Positions 47,826 to 56,879 of a stretch of DNA of 64,000 nucleotides are shown here, piece after piece (the stretch's first letter is position 1; every line of letters begins with the position of its first letter). The stretch lies in assembly GCF_002777975.1 (NCBI RefSeq), contig NZ_NGVS01000033.1, positions 186,001-250,000 on the forward strand. The letters are read 5' to 3'. The notes beneath the pieces are model-generated. The model was not told where the DNA came from, searched no databases, and saw only the letters and a program-made list of their open reading frames with translations. The DNA comes from Shewanella carassii (GTDB taxonomy: Bacteria; Pseudomonadota; Gammaproteobacteria; Enterobacterales; Shewanellaceae). Both the position numbers and the translations under genes were made by a program.

Positions 47826-49148
47826 ATGACCAAGGCAACACAGAATTCACGTCAGGCGCAGATAGAAGCTTTGAAAAAAGATTGGGCTGAAAATCCACGT
47901 TGGCAGGGCGTTCGCCGTCCATATACCGCCGAAGAAGTTGTGGCATTGCGCGGTTCAGTGGTTCCTGAAAACACTATCGCCAAGCGCGGCGCAGCTAAGT
48001 TGTGGGAACTGGTTAACGGCGGCGCGAAGAAGGGCTATGTTAACTCTCTCGGCGCTTTGACCGGCGGTCAGGCCGTGCAGCAGGCCAAGGCCGGTATCGA
48101 GGCCATCTACCTTTCAGGCTGGCAGGTGGCGGCCGATGCCAACCTGGCGGGCACCATGTACCCGGATCAGTCACTCTATCCGGCCAACTCTGTGCCTGCT
48201 GTGGTGGGACGGATCAATAACTCTTTCCGCCGCGCCGATCAGATCCAATGGAACCAAGGCAAAAACCCGGAAGATGAGGGCTATGTCGATTACTTCCTGC
48301 CGATTGTAGCCGATGCGGAAGCCGGATTCGGTGGCGTGCTGAACGCCTATGAGTTGATGAAGTCCATGATAGACGCCGGCGCCGCCGGGGTGCACTTCGA
48401 AGATCAGCTGGCCTCAGTGAAAAAATGTGGTCACATGGGCGGCAAGGTTTTGGTGCCGACTCAGGAAGCGGTACAGAAGCTGGTGGCGGCCCGTCTGGCA
48501 GCCGACGTATCTGGAGTGGATACTCTGGTGATTGCCCGTACCGATGCCAACGCCGCTGATCTGCTGACCTCAGATTGCGATCCCTATGATCGCGACTTCA
48601 TCACCGGAGAGCGTACCCAGGAAGGTTTCTACCGGGTGAAGGCTGGTTTGGATCAAGCCATTTCCCGCGGGCTTGCCTACGCACCTTATGCCGACCTTAT
48701 CTGGTGTGAAACCGCCAAGCCAGATCTGGAGGAGGCGCGCCGCTTTGCCGAAGCCATCCATGCCCAGTATCCGGATCAACTGTTGGCCTATAACTGTTCT
48801 CCTTCGTTCAACTGGAAGAAGAACCTGGATGACGCCACCATTGCCAAGTTCCAGCAGGAGCTTGCCAACATGGGCTACAAGTACCAGTTCATCACTTTGG
48901 CCGGTATTCACAACATGTGGTACAACATGTTCGATCTCGCCTACGACTACGCCCGCGGCGAAGGCATGAAGCACTATGTTGAGAAGGTTCAGGAAGCCGA
49001 ATTCGCTGCTGCGCAGAAGGGATACACTTTTGTGGCGCATCAGCAGGAAGTGGGTACAGGTTACTTTGATCAGGTGACCAATGTTATCCAGGGCGGCCAG
49101 TCCTCTGTCACGGCTCTGAGTGGTTCGACCGAAGAAGAGCAGTTTTAA
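47826..49148 (+). CDS. aceA: Isocitrate lyase
   Basis: AceA splits isocitrate into succinate and glyoxylate. The 440-residue protein carries the catalytic-loop signature [17 protein letters not shown] (active Cys in KKCGH), [13 protein letters not shown] and [12 protein letters not shown]. The ribosome site GAAGGAGAG lies before the ATG. It is second in the aceBA operon. No aceK is adjacent. Confidence 0.97.
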   Translation: MTKATQNSRQAQIEALKKDWAENPRWQGVRRPYTAEEVVALRGSVVPENTIAKRGAAKLWELVNGGAKKGYVNSLGALTGGQAVQQAKAGIEAIYLSGWQVAADANLAGTMYPDQSLYPANSVPAVVGRINNSFRRADQIQWNQGKNPEDEGYVDYFLPIVADAEAGFGGVLNAYELMKSMIDAGAAGVHFEDQLASVKKCGHMGGKVLVPTQEAVQKLVAARLAADVSGVDTLVIARTDANAADLLTSDCDPYDRDFITGERTQEGFYRVKAGLDQAISRGLAYAPYADLIWCETAKPDLEEARRFAEAIHAQYPDQLLAYNCSPSFNWKKNLDDATIAKFQQELANMGYKYQFITLAGIHNMWYNMFDLAYDYARGEGMKHYVEKVQEAEFAAAQKGYTFVAHQQEVGTGYFDQVTNVIQGGQSSVTALSGSTEEEQF

Positions 49149-49256
49149 TCCCCTGTGTTGGCGTCCTCGGGCGCCACTTCCCCGGAAATGAACCTACGCC
49201 ATTTTCGGGGGTAATTTGTGACTTCCCAGTCATTTGAGCCTTGTTGCTTGTGTTTT

Positions 49257-49283
49257 GGCGACTCATTGAGTCGCCTTTTTTTG
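49257..49283 (+). terminator. Rho-independent terminator after aceA
   Basis: GGCGACTC pairs with GAGTCGCC and is followed by T7GTTG. It ends 27 bases before the presumed start of the next gene, so that gene needs a promoter inside or after the hairpin, or read-through. Confidence 0.9.
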
Positions 49284-49309
49284 TTGTAATTGTGTTATTT
49301 CTTTGAAGT

Positions 49310-50830
49310 TTGTGCTTTATTCATAACAAGAGTTCCATTCTCAAGCCCACCACTGGGCCAATACCTGAAAGAGTTGAGTCGTATTTGAAATCAGCCAACA
49401 AGGGGGTGGATTACTGGACCCGCAGGATCAGTGATCAGGAAATGCCCGCACTTTGCTCAACAATAAGGACATTGGAAAAACTCGCCAAGGACGATGTCTC
49501 CTCCATGGCGATTCTGGGGCGCAGCATAATGCACGACAATGCGCTCACTTCCCGTATTTTGCGGGTGGCCAACAGCGCCATCTATAACAAGGGAATAAGC
49601 CCTGTTACAACGGTCAGCCGCGCTGCCGTGGTACTGGGGTTCGACACCATCCGCAATATCTGCATTACCGCCAAACTCCTCTCCAGTTTGCTGGAAAGCA
49701 AAAATCTGGCGCCCTCGGTTTATCAAAGGTTGCTTAAGCTGATGGCTCAGGCGTTTCAGGCCGCCATGTTGGCCAAGATGATGCTCGATGGCTACGATGA
49801 GGAGTTGCAGGAAGAGGCGTTTATTGCCGCGCTGCTCTATCACTTGGGTGAGAGTGCCTTTTGGAGCACGGGAGCCGAACTGGCCGAGGAGCTGGATTCT
49901 GCCCTCAGCGCCGAGAGTGATGCCGTAAACAGGCTCAATCTGGTGCGTGAGGCGGTCGGGGCTTCATTCAATCAGCTCAGCCAGGGGCTGGCCCGCAGTT
50001 GGGGCCTGGGTGAACTCTTGTGCAAGTCGCTCAGCAATCCCGATGAACGCACGCCGGAAATTCGCAGTATTTTTCTGGCCAATAAACTCAGCGAAGCGCT
50101 GGCCGGCGCCGCACTCAAACCCGAGGAGCTGGAGCGGCGCCTAAAACAAGCCGCCGATATGCTGCAGCTGGATACAGATGAGTTTCGTGGCCGGGTCCTT
50201 CGCTGCTCCAACGCTACTGCTAAGTTGGCCGAAGCCTATGGCGCCAAGGTGCTTATCGAGTATCTGCCGGACACAGATCAGCTGCTGCCCCAGGAGAGGG
50301 TGGCTGAGGTTGTAGTGCGCGAGGCAAATCTTGCGTTCCAGCTGAAAAAACTCAGAGAGCTGACCGGCTTTGCCGTTGAGAAGACTGATTTCAATAAGGT
50401 AGTGACCACGGCATTGGAGGGAATACTCGAGGGTATTGGTCTCGACCGCTGCGCCGTGCTCTTGCTGTCACCGAGCAGGCGCATGTTGCAACCGAGAATC
50501 GCGCTTGGGGACGGCGCCGAGGAGATGAAAAACGACTTTATTCTCGAGCTGGAAGGCCGCGGCACCTTGCTGAGGGATTGTATTGAAAATCAGAAACTGG
50601 CCTGGCAGGGCGAGGGGGCCGACAAAGCCGTATTAGGAGAACAGCTGGCGAGAAAAGTCCCCGCCAGTGGTTTTATGCTGGCACCGCTGAAAGTGGACAA
50701 TAAGGTAATAGGCGTCTATTACGCCGACAAGGCCAGTTCGGGCCGGGACATTCATCCTGAAGATTTTGACAGCTTTGGCCACTTCGTACAGCTGGCCAAC
50801 ATCTGTTTCTCAGTTGCCTTCAGGCACTGA
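49310..50830 (+). CDS. HDOD-GAF signalling protein
   Basis: The 506-residue cytoplasmic protein has an HDOD domain (about 35-235: MPALCSTIRTLEKLAKDDVSSMAILGRSIMHDNALTSRILRVANSA, then ALLYHLGESAFWS) and a C-terminal GAF domain (about 350-505: VVTTALEGILEGIGLDRCAVLLLSPSRR to GVYYADKASSGRDIHPED). HDOD proteins serve as scaffolds in regulatory and stress circuits. The start is uncertain: the frame opens at TTG 49310 and no ATG with a good ribosome site lies before the HDOD domain; TTG 49385 is another option. The 3' end overlaps the convergent next gene by 21 bases. Confidence 0.85.
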   Translation: MCFIHNKSSILKPTTGPIPERVESYLKSANKGVDYWTRRISDQEMPALCSTIRTLEKLAKDDVSSMAILGRSIMHDNALTSRILRVANSAIYNKGISPVTTVSRAAVVLGFDTIRNICITAKLLSSLLESKNLAPSVYQRLLKLMAQAFQAAMLAKMMLDGYDEELQEEAFIAALLYHLGESAFWSTGAELAEELDSALSAESDAVNRLNLVREAVGASFNQLSQGLARSWGLGELLCKSLSNPDERTPEIRSIFLANKLSEALAGAALKPEELERRLKQAADMLQLDTDEFRGRVLRCSNATAKLAEAYGAKVLIEYLPDTDQLLPQERVAEVVVREANLAFQLKKLRELTGFAVEKTDFNKVVTTALEGILEGIGLDRCAVLLLSPSRRMLQPRIALGDGAEEMKNDFILELEGRGTLLRDCIENQKLAWQGEGADKAVLGEQLARKVPASGFMLAPLKVDNKVIGVYYADKASSGRDIHPEDFDSFGHFVQLANICFSVAFRH

Positions 50831-51355
50831 TTTCTGCTTTTTGCGATACAGCTTTATCTGATCGGTAATTCTGGGCGCCAGGGCGTTGGGAATGGGGAAA
50901 CTCAGGCTGTATTGCAGTATTTGCCAGCCTTTTTCGGTTTTGACAAGCGTGCCTGTGCCCCGTCCAAGCCCATAGGACTGGCTGTCCAGTAGTTCATCGA
51001 ACACTATCACATCGCCGTGTTGTACCAGGCGGCGCGAGGAACTTTGGTAAGTCCAGCCCTTGGTGGCACGGGCATACTGCTCAAATTCAACCATATTCCA
51101 GTATTCACTGGCATCTGTACCGATAAACCCCGCATCGGGGCTGAAGAGGCTAAAGTAACTGTCCCAGTCGGCATTGGCAGCACTTTGGTGCAGCTTATCC
51201 AATACCGAAGCGGCCTGAGCTTGGCTATCATCGAGCTGGCCGGTTTGCTCCTGGCCGTTTTGATTGCTGGCTTCCAGGCTATTTGCCAAGGCTGAATGGC
51301 CGTAAATCGGTAGCAGCAACGCTGTAGTCAGCAGCAGAGGCTTAAGGTGCAACAT
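50810..51355 (-). CDS. Exported SnoaL/NTF2-like protein
   Basis: The 181-residue protein has a signal peptide (about 1-25, SALA) and an NTF2-like alpha+beta cone domain (LDKLHQSAANADWDSYFSLFSPDAGFIGTDASEYWNMVEFEQYA, then GTGTLVKTEKGWQILQYSLSFPIPN), the DUF4440/SnoaL-like pattern. Probably periplasmic; no enzymatic residues can be assigned. Its end overlaps the HDOD-GAF gene by 21 bases tail to tail. Confidence 0.8.
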   Translation of the reverse strand: MLHLKPLLLTTALLLPIYGHSALANSLEASNQNGQEQTGQLDDSQAQAASVLDKLHQSAANADWDSYFSLFSPDAGFIGTDASEYWNMVEFEQYARATKGWTYQSSSRRLVQHGDVIVFDELLDSQSYGLGRGTGTLVKTEKGWQILQYSLSFPIPNALAPRITDQIKLYRKKQKSVPEGN

Positions 51356-51463
51356 AATGTTTCCTCTTATAAATTTTTATTGTCGGCCCCAGCTTAACCC
51401 AATTGGGCACAAGATGTGAGCCAAAAGGGTTTTCTGTTTGCAGGTATGCAGTTGAAAGCTGGC

Positions 51464-52288
51464 CTAGTGCCAACTCAGGGGATCGAGACGATAGAAGCGG
51501 CTCAGCTCCTGGTAGAGTGACGGATAATCGGCTCTCATCTGCTGCGGCTGTTCGAAGAACACCTCGCTTATGACGGCAAAGAACTCGGCCGGATTGGTGG
51601 CGCCGTAGTAACTGAATAGGCTTGGCTCACCACTGGCGGCCTGAGCCTGCAGTTTGGCAAACTCTCGGCCAAGCACCTGCGACCACACAGGGTAGGCGTT
51701 GAACTCGCCGAGCCTAGGAGCGCCATTGGCATCGCCTGCTTCCTGATCCAGTTGATGGGCAAATTCATGGATCACAACATTCCGGCCGTCTGCCGGATCG
51801 GCGGCGTCATCCAGGGTATTTTGCCAGGAAAGGACGACCTTCCCCTGACCCCAGGATTCTCCCGCCAATAACCTTTGGCTGTGCCATTCCAGGCCATTGG
51901 CATCCCGCTGCTGCTGGCGAACAATAAAGGCCGATGGGTACACCAGAATTTGTCTCAGGTTAGGGTAATAGTCGGTTTGGCGATTGAGTAACAAGAGACA
52001 GGCCTGCGCGGCTATGGTCAGGCGGATTTCATCATCTATCTCCAATCCGTCGCAACCGACAAACTGCTTTTCCGCCAGAAACACCTGGATGTGTTTCTTG
52101 AGCTGCAGTTGCAGGTCACTGGGCAGGGAACGGAAATAGGGCATACGTTTTTTCAGGATAGTGCGCCATTCTTTGGGGAAAGGCTTGGCGCGTATCTTGT
52201 CTCTGCGTCTGCGATCCCGCCAGGACTGGCTGAGGAGCCAACCTATGGCGCTGGCGCCGGCGGCGAGGGTGATCAGAATGGCCAGCAT
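51464..52288 (-). CDS. mtfA: MtfA zinc peptidase / Mlc titration factor
   Basis: MtfA is a zinc peptidase that in E. coli binds and inactivates the glucose repressor Mlc. The 274-residue protein has one N-terminal hydrophobic segment (about 2-20), a basic stretch (RDRRRRDKIR) and the zinc motif HEFAHQLD (174-181) with the downstream NPAEFFAVISEVFFE glutamate segment. No Mlc or ptsG gene is nearby. It lies downstream of the parA operon, separated by that operon's terminator. Confidence 0.93.
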   Translation of the reverse strand: MLAILITLAAGASAIGWLLSQSWRDRRRRDKIRAKPFPKEWRTILKKRMPYFRSLPSDLQLQLKKHIQVFLAEKQFVGCDGLEIDDEIRLTIAAQACLLLLNRQTDYYPNLRQILVYPSAFIVRQQQRDANGLEWHSQRLLAGESWGQGKVVLSWQNTLDDAADPADGRNVVIHEFAHQLDQEAGDANGAPRLGEFNAYPVWSQVLGREFAKLQAQAASGEPSLFSYYGATNPAEFFAVISEVFFEQPQQMRADYPSLYQELSRFYRLDPLSWH

Positions 52289-52372
52289 GATCCGGCTCCA
52301 TGGCTAAAGCGTCTAATCAGATCTGTGGGGGCTCAGTGGGAATAACTCAAGCTCGGCGCATGAAAAATAAGC

Positions 52373-52421
52373 AAAAAAAAGCTGACAGCAAAGAGGTTGA
52401 AACCTGTTATCGGCTGTCAGC
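52373..52421 (-). terminator. Rho-independent terminator of the parA operon
   Basis: On the minus strand, GCTGACAGC pairs with GCTGTCAGC around an inner AGGTT/AACCT hairpin, then T8. Confidence 0.85.
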
Positions 52422-52467
52422 AAAGGGTGGGAGTGTCAAACAGTCCACGCAGTTCAAGGGAAAGGAA

Positions 52468-52872
52468 TCAGTCAGGCATAAACTTCTGCTCCAACTCGCG
52501 GCGCGCTTGCGGCGTCAGGCTGTGATGATGCTTGATAAGCAAACGTATCAGGCGTGACTTGGCAATATCACAGTCGCTGGCCATTTCGGCCAGGTGGCTG
52601 ATAGCCGTTTCACTCAGGGTGAAAGTTGCCTTGCGAAAAGGTTCGTGGCGGCGTTTGGGTATCAGCTTTTGCTGAGTAGCTTCCTGCTTGGCGGAAGCTG
52701 TATTGGAATACCGCTGCTCGACCGGCATAGTTGCCGCCGATTGCTGTGTTTGCCCCATGGCGTAATAGATGGCACCGTCGATAAACTCATCCAGGGATTG
52801 CATGGCCAACATACGCTTACGGGCATCGACCTCAGATGGCGTAACGTTTTTCTTCAGATCGGCCAGTCCCAT
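52468..52872 (-). CDS. Small DNA-binding-like partner of ParA
   Basis: This 134-residue basic protein has an N-terminal helical part (LADLKKNVTPSEVDARKRMLAMQSLDEFIDGAIYYAMG), a Gln/Ala-rich linker, and a C-terminal domain FRKATFTLSETAISHLAEMASDCDIAKSRLIRLLIKHH. The latter has the beta-strand then two-helix pattern of a ribbon-helix-helix or replication/partition accessory protein. Its start lies 41 bases inside the parA 3' end with GAGGACTC before the ATG, so it is translationally coupled to parA. The N-terminal stretch may be the ParA-stimulating peptide. Function is inferred from context. Confidence 0.65.
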   Translation of the reverse strand: MGLADLKKNVTPSEVDARKRMLAMQSLDEFIDGAIYYAMGQTQQSAATMPVEQRYSNTASAKQEATQQKLIPKRRHEPFRKATFTLSETAISHLAEMASDCDIAKSRLIRLLIKHHHSLTPQARRELEQKFMPD

Positions 52873-53575
52873 ACTGAGTCCTCATGCTGTTGAGTTGGTT
52901 GGTCATCAGGCGGCTGCGGATCTCAGTGGCATTCTGTGCCTGCAGCATTTCGCAGGCGATGGCACGGATCTCGGCGGCGGCCTTGCCCTTGGGCTCGAAT
53001 TCAATTACCGAGCGGCCGGACTCTTCGCTGTCATCATAGATGTTGCGGCTGTAGGTAATGGCATCCAGCACATTGATATCATAGGTTTTGCAGACTTCCT
53101 TGGCCTCGATAATACGGCTGGCCTGGTTGGGCAGGTTAGGGCATTGGGTGATGACAAAAGAGGCGCGCATCTTGGGGTTTATCATCATGCAGGTAGCGAC
53201 TATGTCGTCCATATGGCTGACGGTTTTAAGATCGCGGCGCTTGGGCCTGAGGGGCATGAGTACATGGGAGGCCACTGACATGGTGGCACGCAGCGCCAGG
53301 TTGTCCTGGCCGCCGCAATCGACTATCACATAGTCGTAGTGTTGCTCCAGACTCAGCAGATCGTTGCGGATTTTGCCATAGAGTTGAACGCAGTTGATCC
53401 CGGCTAGCTTGCTGTCGTTGTTGCGGGCCTGGATCCAATCAGAGGTGGTTCGCTGAGGGTCGCAATCCACCATGATCACCGATGCGCCACATTCCACCGT
53501 GAGAAAAACGGCAATGTTTTGTGCCAGGCAGCTCTTGCCGCTGCCCCCCTTTTCACCGCCAACGAGTATGATCAT
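52832..53575 (-). CDS. ParA/MinD-family ATPase
   Basis: This 247-residue ATPase has a deviant Walker A KGGSGKS (9-15), the Asp of VDCDPQRTTSDW (Walker A' region) and VDCGGQDNLALR (Walker B). It is a short ParA (type Ib-like) without an N-terminal DNA-binding domain. It is chromosomal, far from any origin or ParB in this window, and its partner is the small protein downstream. Such orphan pairs position protein cargoes or plasmid-like loci; the cargo here is unknown. A GAGGGCAAG site precedes the ATG. Confidence 0.85.
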   Translation of the reverse strand: MIILVGGEKGGSGKSCLAQNIAVFLTVECGASVIMVDCDPQRTTSDWIQARNNDSKLAGINCVQLYGKIRNDLLSLEQHYDYVIVDCGGQDNLALRATMSVASHVLMPLRPKRRDLKTVSHMDDIVATCMMINPKMRASFVITQCPNLPNQASRIIEAKEVCKTYDINVLDAITYSRNIYDDSEESGRSVIEFEPKGKAAAEIRAIACEMLQAQNATEIRSRLMTNQLNSMRTQYGTGRSEEKRYAI

Positions 53576-54276
53576 TGTCTTGCCCTCTGAAAGCCTGTTA
53601 TTAAGTTATTTGCTCTTTCCCTGATGGCTTACAACTTTCCTTGGTTCGGGAGTGTTCCCAACCTGATGTTTGCCGTGTCGCTGCTTTTCTGCACTCCGAA
53701 AAGTTGTCGCTGGCGGAGATGGACAGTGAACGGTAAAGCAAATGTAAAAGTTAATTATCTGTTGGTCAACTTGATGATTTTTATTGGTTTTTACTGTTTT
53801 TATTGCGTCATGTTTTTGGCGTTGTTCCTTGGGTTGCCGTAATAATGGCAGTGTTGCCGGTGAGGGGAAGTGGCCTGGGAAATTATCAATAAAATTATGC
53901 TGTTAAAAAAATGTTTCCGCGTCATTTATTTGTTAAATCGGCTCGATGTTTGGGGTGGAATCGCCGGAGTTGCTTTTATGACGCAGTCGATGCCGCTTAT
54001 CGGAATTAAAAATAATTTTTTAGATTTAAAAAGTATAAATAAATGTGATCTTACTCGATTTGACAATTAATCAAATTCTTAAGATTTTACCGCCTGGGCC
54101 GTGCTGTAGACCTTGCCAAATTATATTGTGCGTTTGAATTGGTTTTCGTTCTAGCCTGGTTCTTGTATTGATTAGCTTTTTCGTTGTTTTTGAACCTATG
54201 ATTGCATGTCTTTGCCGCTGGTATCGCCGATTCTCGACAAGGTATACTCCCCTCTTTATCTGCCAACGGAGAGAGC
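53576..54276. other. AT-rich intergenic region upstream of parA and the DUF3820 gene
   Basis: About 700 bases with no convincing gene. Short frames (for example 53624-53842, which ends in a hydrophobic stretch) lack ribosome sites. It must hold the promoters of both flanking genes. Confidence 0.4.
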
Positions 54277-54492
54277 ATGCAGCCGGAACAGCAGTTGTTG
54301 GAAGCCATCAATCAGACCATGCCTTTTGGCAAGTACGCCGGACGCAAGTTATTGGAGTTGCCCGAGCCTTATCTGGTGTGGTTTCATTCCAAAGGGTTCC
54401 CAGAGGGTAAGCTTGGGCAGCAGTTGGCGCTTATCTATGAGGTAAAGCTCAATGGTCTTGAGTCCATGCTGCGACCCTTACTGCGCCCTTGA
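54277..54492 (+). CDS. DUF3820-family small protein
   Basis: This 71-residue protein contains MPFGKYAGRKLLELPEPYLVWFHSKGFPEGKLGQQLALIYEVKLNGL, the DUF3820 pattern (annotated elsewhere as a putative quorum-sensing-regulated virulence factor, of unknown mechanism). ATG 54277 follows GGAGAG at proper spacing; the open frame begins 25 codons earlier without a ribosome site. Confidence 0.85.
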   Translation: MQPEQQLLEAINQTMPFGKYAGRKLLELPEPYLVWFHSKGFPEGKLGQQLALIYEVKLNGLESMLRPLLRP

Positions 54493-54580
54493 AGCTGTCA
54501 AAAGTGTGAGCCCTATTAGCGATTTATGATGTAGCTCATGCTTTAATTAAATTTCCAACGACAACAGGAAACAATAGACA

Positions 54581-54880
54581 ATGGCAAAACTGGCAAAGAT
54601 CTTGGCAACCGCGGCTTTGGCAATGGGTATCTCTTCAGCCTGGGCACAAGGTGTGGTGCACGAAGGCACAGTAGTCGACACCATGAACAGCGGTGGTTAT
54701 ACCTATGTACAGATTAAGGAAGCCGATAAGACATTCTGGGCGGCAGGGCCTCAGGTAGCGGTGGCCAAGGGTGACAAGGTGCAGGTAACCGAGCAGATGT
54801 GGATGAATAACTTCACTAGCAAGACCCTCAACCGTACCTTTGACAAGCTGATGTTTGTTGGTGAAATCGATAAGAAGTGA
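54581..54880 (+). CDS. Small exported OB-fold-like protein (NrfJ-like)
   Basis: The 99-residue protein has a signal peptide (about 1-22, SSAWA) and a compact beta-rich domain: GVVHEGTVVDTMNSGGYTYVQIKEADKTFWAAGP, then VAKGDKVQVTEQMWMNNFTSKTLNRTFDKLMFVGEI. The pattern resembles small periplasmic proteins annotated NrfJ or OB-fold in gammaproteobacteria. No nitrite reductase genes are near, so the name should not be read as function. It is monocistronic with its own terminator. Confidence 0.7.
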   Translation: MAKLAKILATAALAMGISSAWAQGVVHEGTVVDTMNSGGYTYVQIKEADKTFWAAGPQVAVAKGDKVQVTEQMWMNNFTSKTLNRTFDKLMFVGEIDKK

Positions 54881-54898
54881 TTTCATCCGCTCTCTATT

Positions 54899-54928
54899 AA
54901 AGTCGCGACTCTGTTCGCGGCTTTTTTA
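54899..54928 (+). terminator. Rho-independent terminator after the small exported protein gene
   Basis: AAAGTCGCGA pairs with TCGCGGCTTT (one G-U), followed by T-rich sequence. Confidence 0.85.
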
Positions 54929-55005
54929 TTTGTGCTCCAGGGCTTTGCCTAAGCGTAATTGTCGGGCAAAATGCCCGCAATTCAACTGGCTTGGTACACA
55001 TAATC

Positions 55006-55527
55006 ATGTTGCGGGTAGAGGTTTATTCTCACTCTCGTCACAGGCACTTGGGGGAACAGATAGCCAATCTGTACCATAGTGCCGTTTCTGCCATAGATGA
55101 TACTCGCTATAGTGCGGCTCAGCGTCTGGTTTGGTCGACAGCGCCTCGCTCGGGGCGTTACTGGCAATTGAGGCTTAAACGAGCTCAGGCCTGGGTGATG
55201 CTTAAGGGCGATGAGCAAAACCCTCAATGTGTGGGGTTTATGTTGCTGGAGACCACCTTCCGTGAGCGAGGTTATATCGCCTGCCTTTATGTGGCGCCCG
55301 ATAGCCAGCGTCAGGGAGTTGCTTCCGCTTTGCTTGAAGCCGCCAAGAAGTGGGCACTCACTCAAGGCTATCATCACCTGACAACCGATGCTTCCTCTTT
55401 GTCCAAGCCAGTGTTTGAACGCGCCGGGTTCCGATTGCATCATAAAAGCTACCAGGAAAAATCTGGCCAGATGTTCGGCAGCTACTTTATGAAGCTGATA
55501 CTGGCGCCTTTGGTGCATAAGAGCTAA
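55006..55527 (+). CDS. GNAT-family acetyltransferase, first of a tandem pair
   Basis: The 173-residue protein has the GNAT acetyl-CoA motif A (IACLYVAPDSQRQGVASALLEAAKKWA, about 92-118) and motif B (VFERAGFRLHHKSY). It shares with its neighbour the unusual N-terminal segment YSAAQRLVWSTAPRS, so the two are paralogues. ATG 55006 is preferred over TTG 54991. Substrate unknown. The next gene starts 7 bases after its stop. Confidence 0.85.
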   Translation: MLRVEVYSHSRHRHLGEQIANLYHSAVSAIDDTRYSAAQRLVWSTAPRSGRYWQLRLKRAQAWVMLKGDEQNPQCVGFMLLETTFRERGYIACLYVAPDSQRQGVASALLEAAKKWALTQGYHHLTTDASSLSKPVFERAGFRLHHKSYQEKSGQMFGSYFMKLILAPLVHKS

Positions 55528-55534
55528 GCCGCCG

Positions 55535-56044
55535 ATGAATTCACCAATGCCCACTCAAGCCGAGCACGGTTTTATTGTTCGCCAAGGTCGCCCCGAGGAC
55601 TGCGCGGCAATCGCCGAGCTGTTTCATCTGGTGGTAAACGCCAGCACTGAGCATTACAGCCAGGCGCAATGCCAGGCTTGGTCGCCTGCAAAGCGCAGCG
55701 AAGATGAGTGGCGGCAACGTTTGCTGGGGACGGCGCTTTGGGTTGCCGAAGATGGTCGCAATTTGCTCGGATTTATTAACCTAAAGCCTTTGAATGCGCC
55801 GGGTGAAGCCGAGATAGATTGCCTCTTTACTCACCCCAATGCCCAGCGCCGGGGGATCGCCGCCAAGCTCTACCGGCAGCTATTGAGATACGCCGTCGAT
55901 TCCGGGGTGCAGTGTTTGAGGGTTGAAGCTTCTTTCTATGCTAAAGCGTTTTTCAGCAAGCAAGGCTTTACAACCTTGAAGCGTAATCAGCATCAACGCC
56001 ACGGGGAAGTGCTGATCAATTTCAGTATGCAGCTGCAGTTATAA
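55535..56044 (+). CDS. GNAT-family acetyltransferase, second of a tandem pair
   Basis: The 169-residue protein has motif A IDCLFTHPNAQRRGIAAKLYRQLLRYA (about 97-123) and motif B FFSKQGFTTLKRNQH. The segment HYSQAQCQAWSPAKRSEDEWRQRL aligns with the preceding acetyltransferase, showing an old tandem duplication. Probably co-transcribed with it. Confidence 0.88.
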   Translation: MNSPMPTQAEHGFIVRQGRPEDCAAIAELFHLVVNASTEHYSQAQCQAWSPAKRSEDEWRQRLLGTALWVAEDGRNLLGFINLKPLNAPGEAEIDCLFTHPNAQRRGIAAKLYRQLLRYAVDSGVQCLRVEASFYAKAFFSKQGFTTLKRNQHQRHGEVLINFSMQLQL

Positions 56045-56119
56045 CCTAAGCTGTCCTAGAAAATCACCCAAATGAAGTGCCAAGGGCGGCCTTGGGCAAA
56101 TGCCAAGAAATGCTGCTTG

Positions 56120-56326
56120 TTATGGTAAATCAAACACCAGGGCGACGATACGCTTGTTGCCGGCCTTGATGGCAAACTCCTCACGTTCGTTGATGTGAAT
56201 GCCATCGCCACTTTGCAGAGTTTCACCTGCCAGTTGCAGCTCTCCTTCCACCACTTGAGCATAGAAGTTGCGTCCCTTTGCCAACTTGAAGCTTGTCTGC
56301 TTGGCAGCGGTCAACTCTAGGCGGTA
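56120..56326 (-). pseudogene. Pirin-family gene remnant (C-terminal cupin only)
   Basis: Only the last 68 codons of a pirin/YhhW-type bicupin remain: YRLELTAAKQTSFKL, then RNFYAQVVEGELQLAG, SGDGIHINE and the family ending VALVFDLP followed by a stop. The N-terminal cupin with the metal-binding histidines is missing. The upstream end is fused in frame to a DoxX remnant. Confidence 0.8.
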
Positions 56327-56467
56327 GATTGCCACGGATACAGTGGCGGCCAGCAATGCCAGACCAAACTCGTAACCGTTGTTGGACATAAACAAGCCGT
56401 TGTCCAGGTGTACTGTGACTATCGCCATCAGCATGGTGAAGGCCAACACCGCGGCAGTAGGGCGTTT
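56327..56467 (-). pseudogene. DoxX-family gene remnant fused to the pirin remnant
   Basis: The segment RPTAAVLAFTMLMAIVTVH, then LDNGLFMSNNGYEFGLALLAATVSVA, is the third-helix region of a DoxX membrane protein. It is cut at both ends: joined directly to pirin sequence at its 3' side, and to the LysR remnant (opposite strand) at its 5' side. Confidence 0.75.
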
Positions 56468-56879
56468 GGTGTTGACTCAGGGGCGGGAGAACCTGGCGGT
56501 CACTGCCCGGCTTGAGGATGCCGTGAGGCAATTGGAAACCGGCTGGGAGGCGCAACTGACATTGGCGCTGGATACTGTCTTGCCACAGGCGCCGCTGCTT
56601 TCATTAATCACTGGGTAAACAGCTCACCGTCAGCGTGCCCCATGAGACCCTTGGCGGCTGGGATGCGCTTTATTCCAACCGCACAGAAGATGGGAATAGG
56701 AGGGGCTTTCTGCCGCTGCATTTGATCCGGGGCGCCTTGGCCAAAGGAGAGTTGGTGCAGCGCAAAGTGGCCTTGCCAGGCCTTCGCTGCCCATCTATAT
56801 GGACTGGCGAAAAGGGGAGATGGGAAAGGCGCGAGGCTGGTTTGCCGAGCGCCTGCAAGGCTGTGACTTTGGTTTATGA
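56462..56879 (+). pseudogene. LysR-family regulator remnant with deletions and frameshifts
   Basis: Pieces of one LysR regulator lie in order but in different frames. The first is TARLEDAVRQLETGWEAQLTLALDTVLP (about 56504-56600), ending at a premature stop. The second is QLTVSVPHETLGGWDALYSNR (from about 56618), joined to GFLPLHLIRGALAKGELV. The third is LPIYMDWRKGEMGKARGWFA then ERLQGCDFGL and the natural stop at 56877-56879. The helix-turn-helix and about 100 central residues are gone. Originally it was probably the divergent regulator of the doxX-pirin pair. Confidence 0.8.

Noticed and set aside
53624..53842. 72-residue frame ending in a hydrophobic segment
   Set aside because: It has no ribosome site, an odd Trp/Arg-rich N-terminal half, and lies in AT-rich intergenic sequence. 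A small membrane protein cannot be excluded, but support is too weak.
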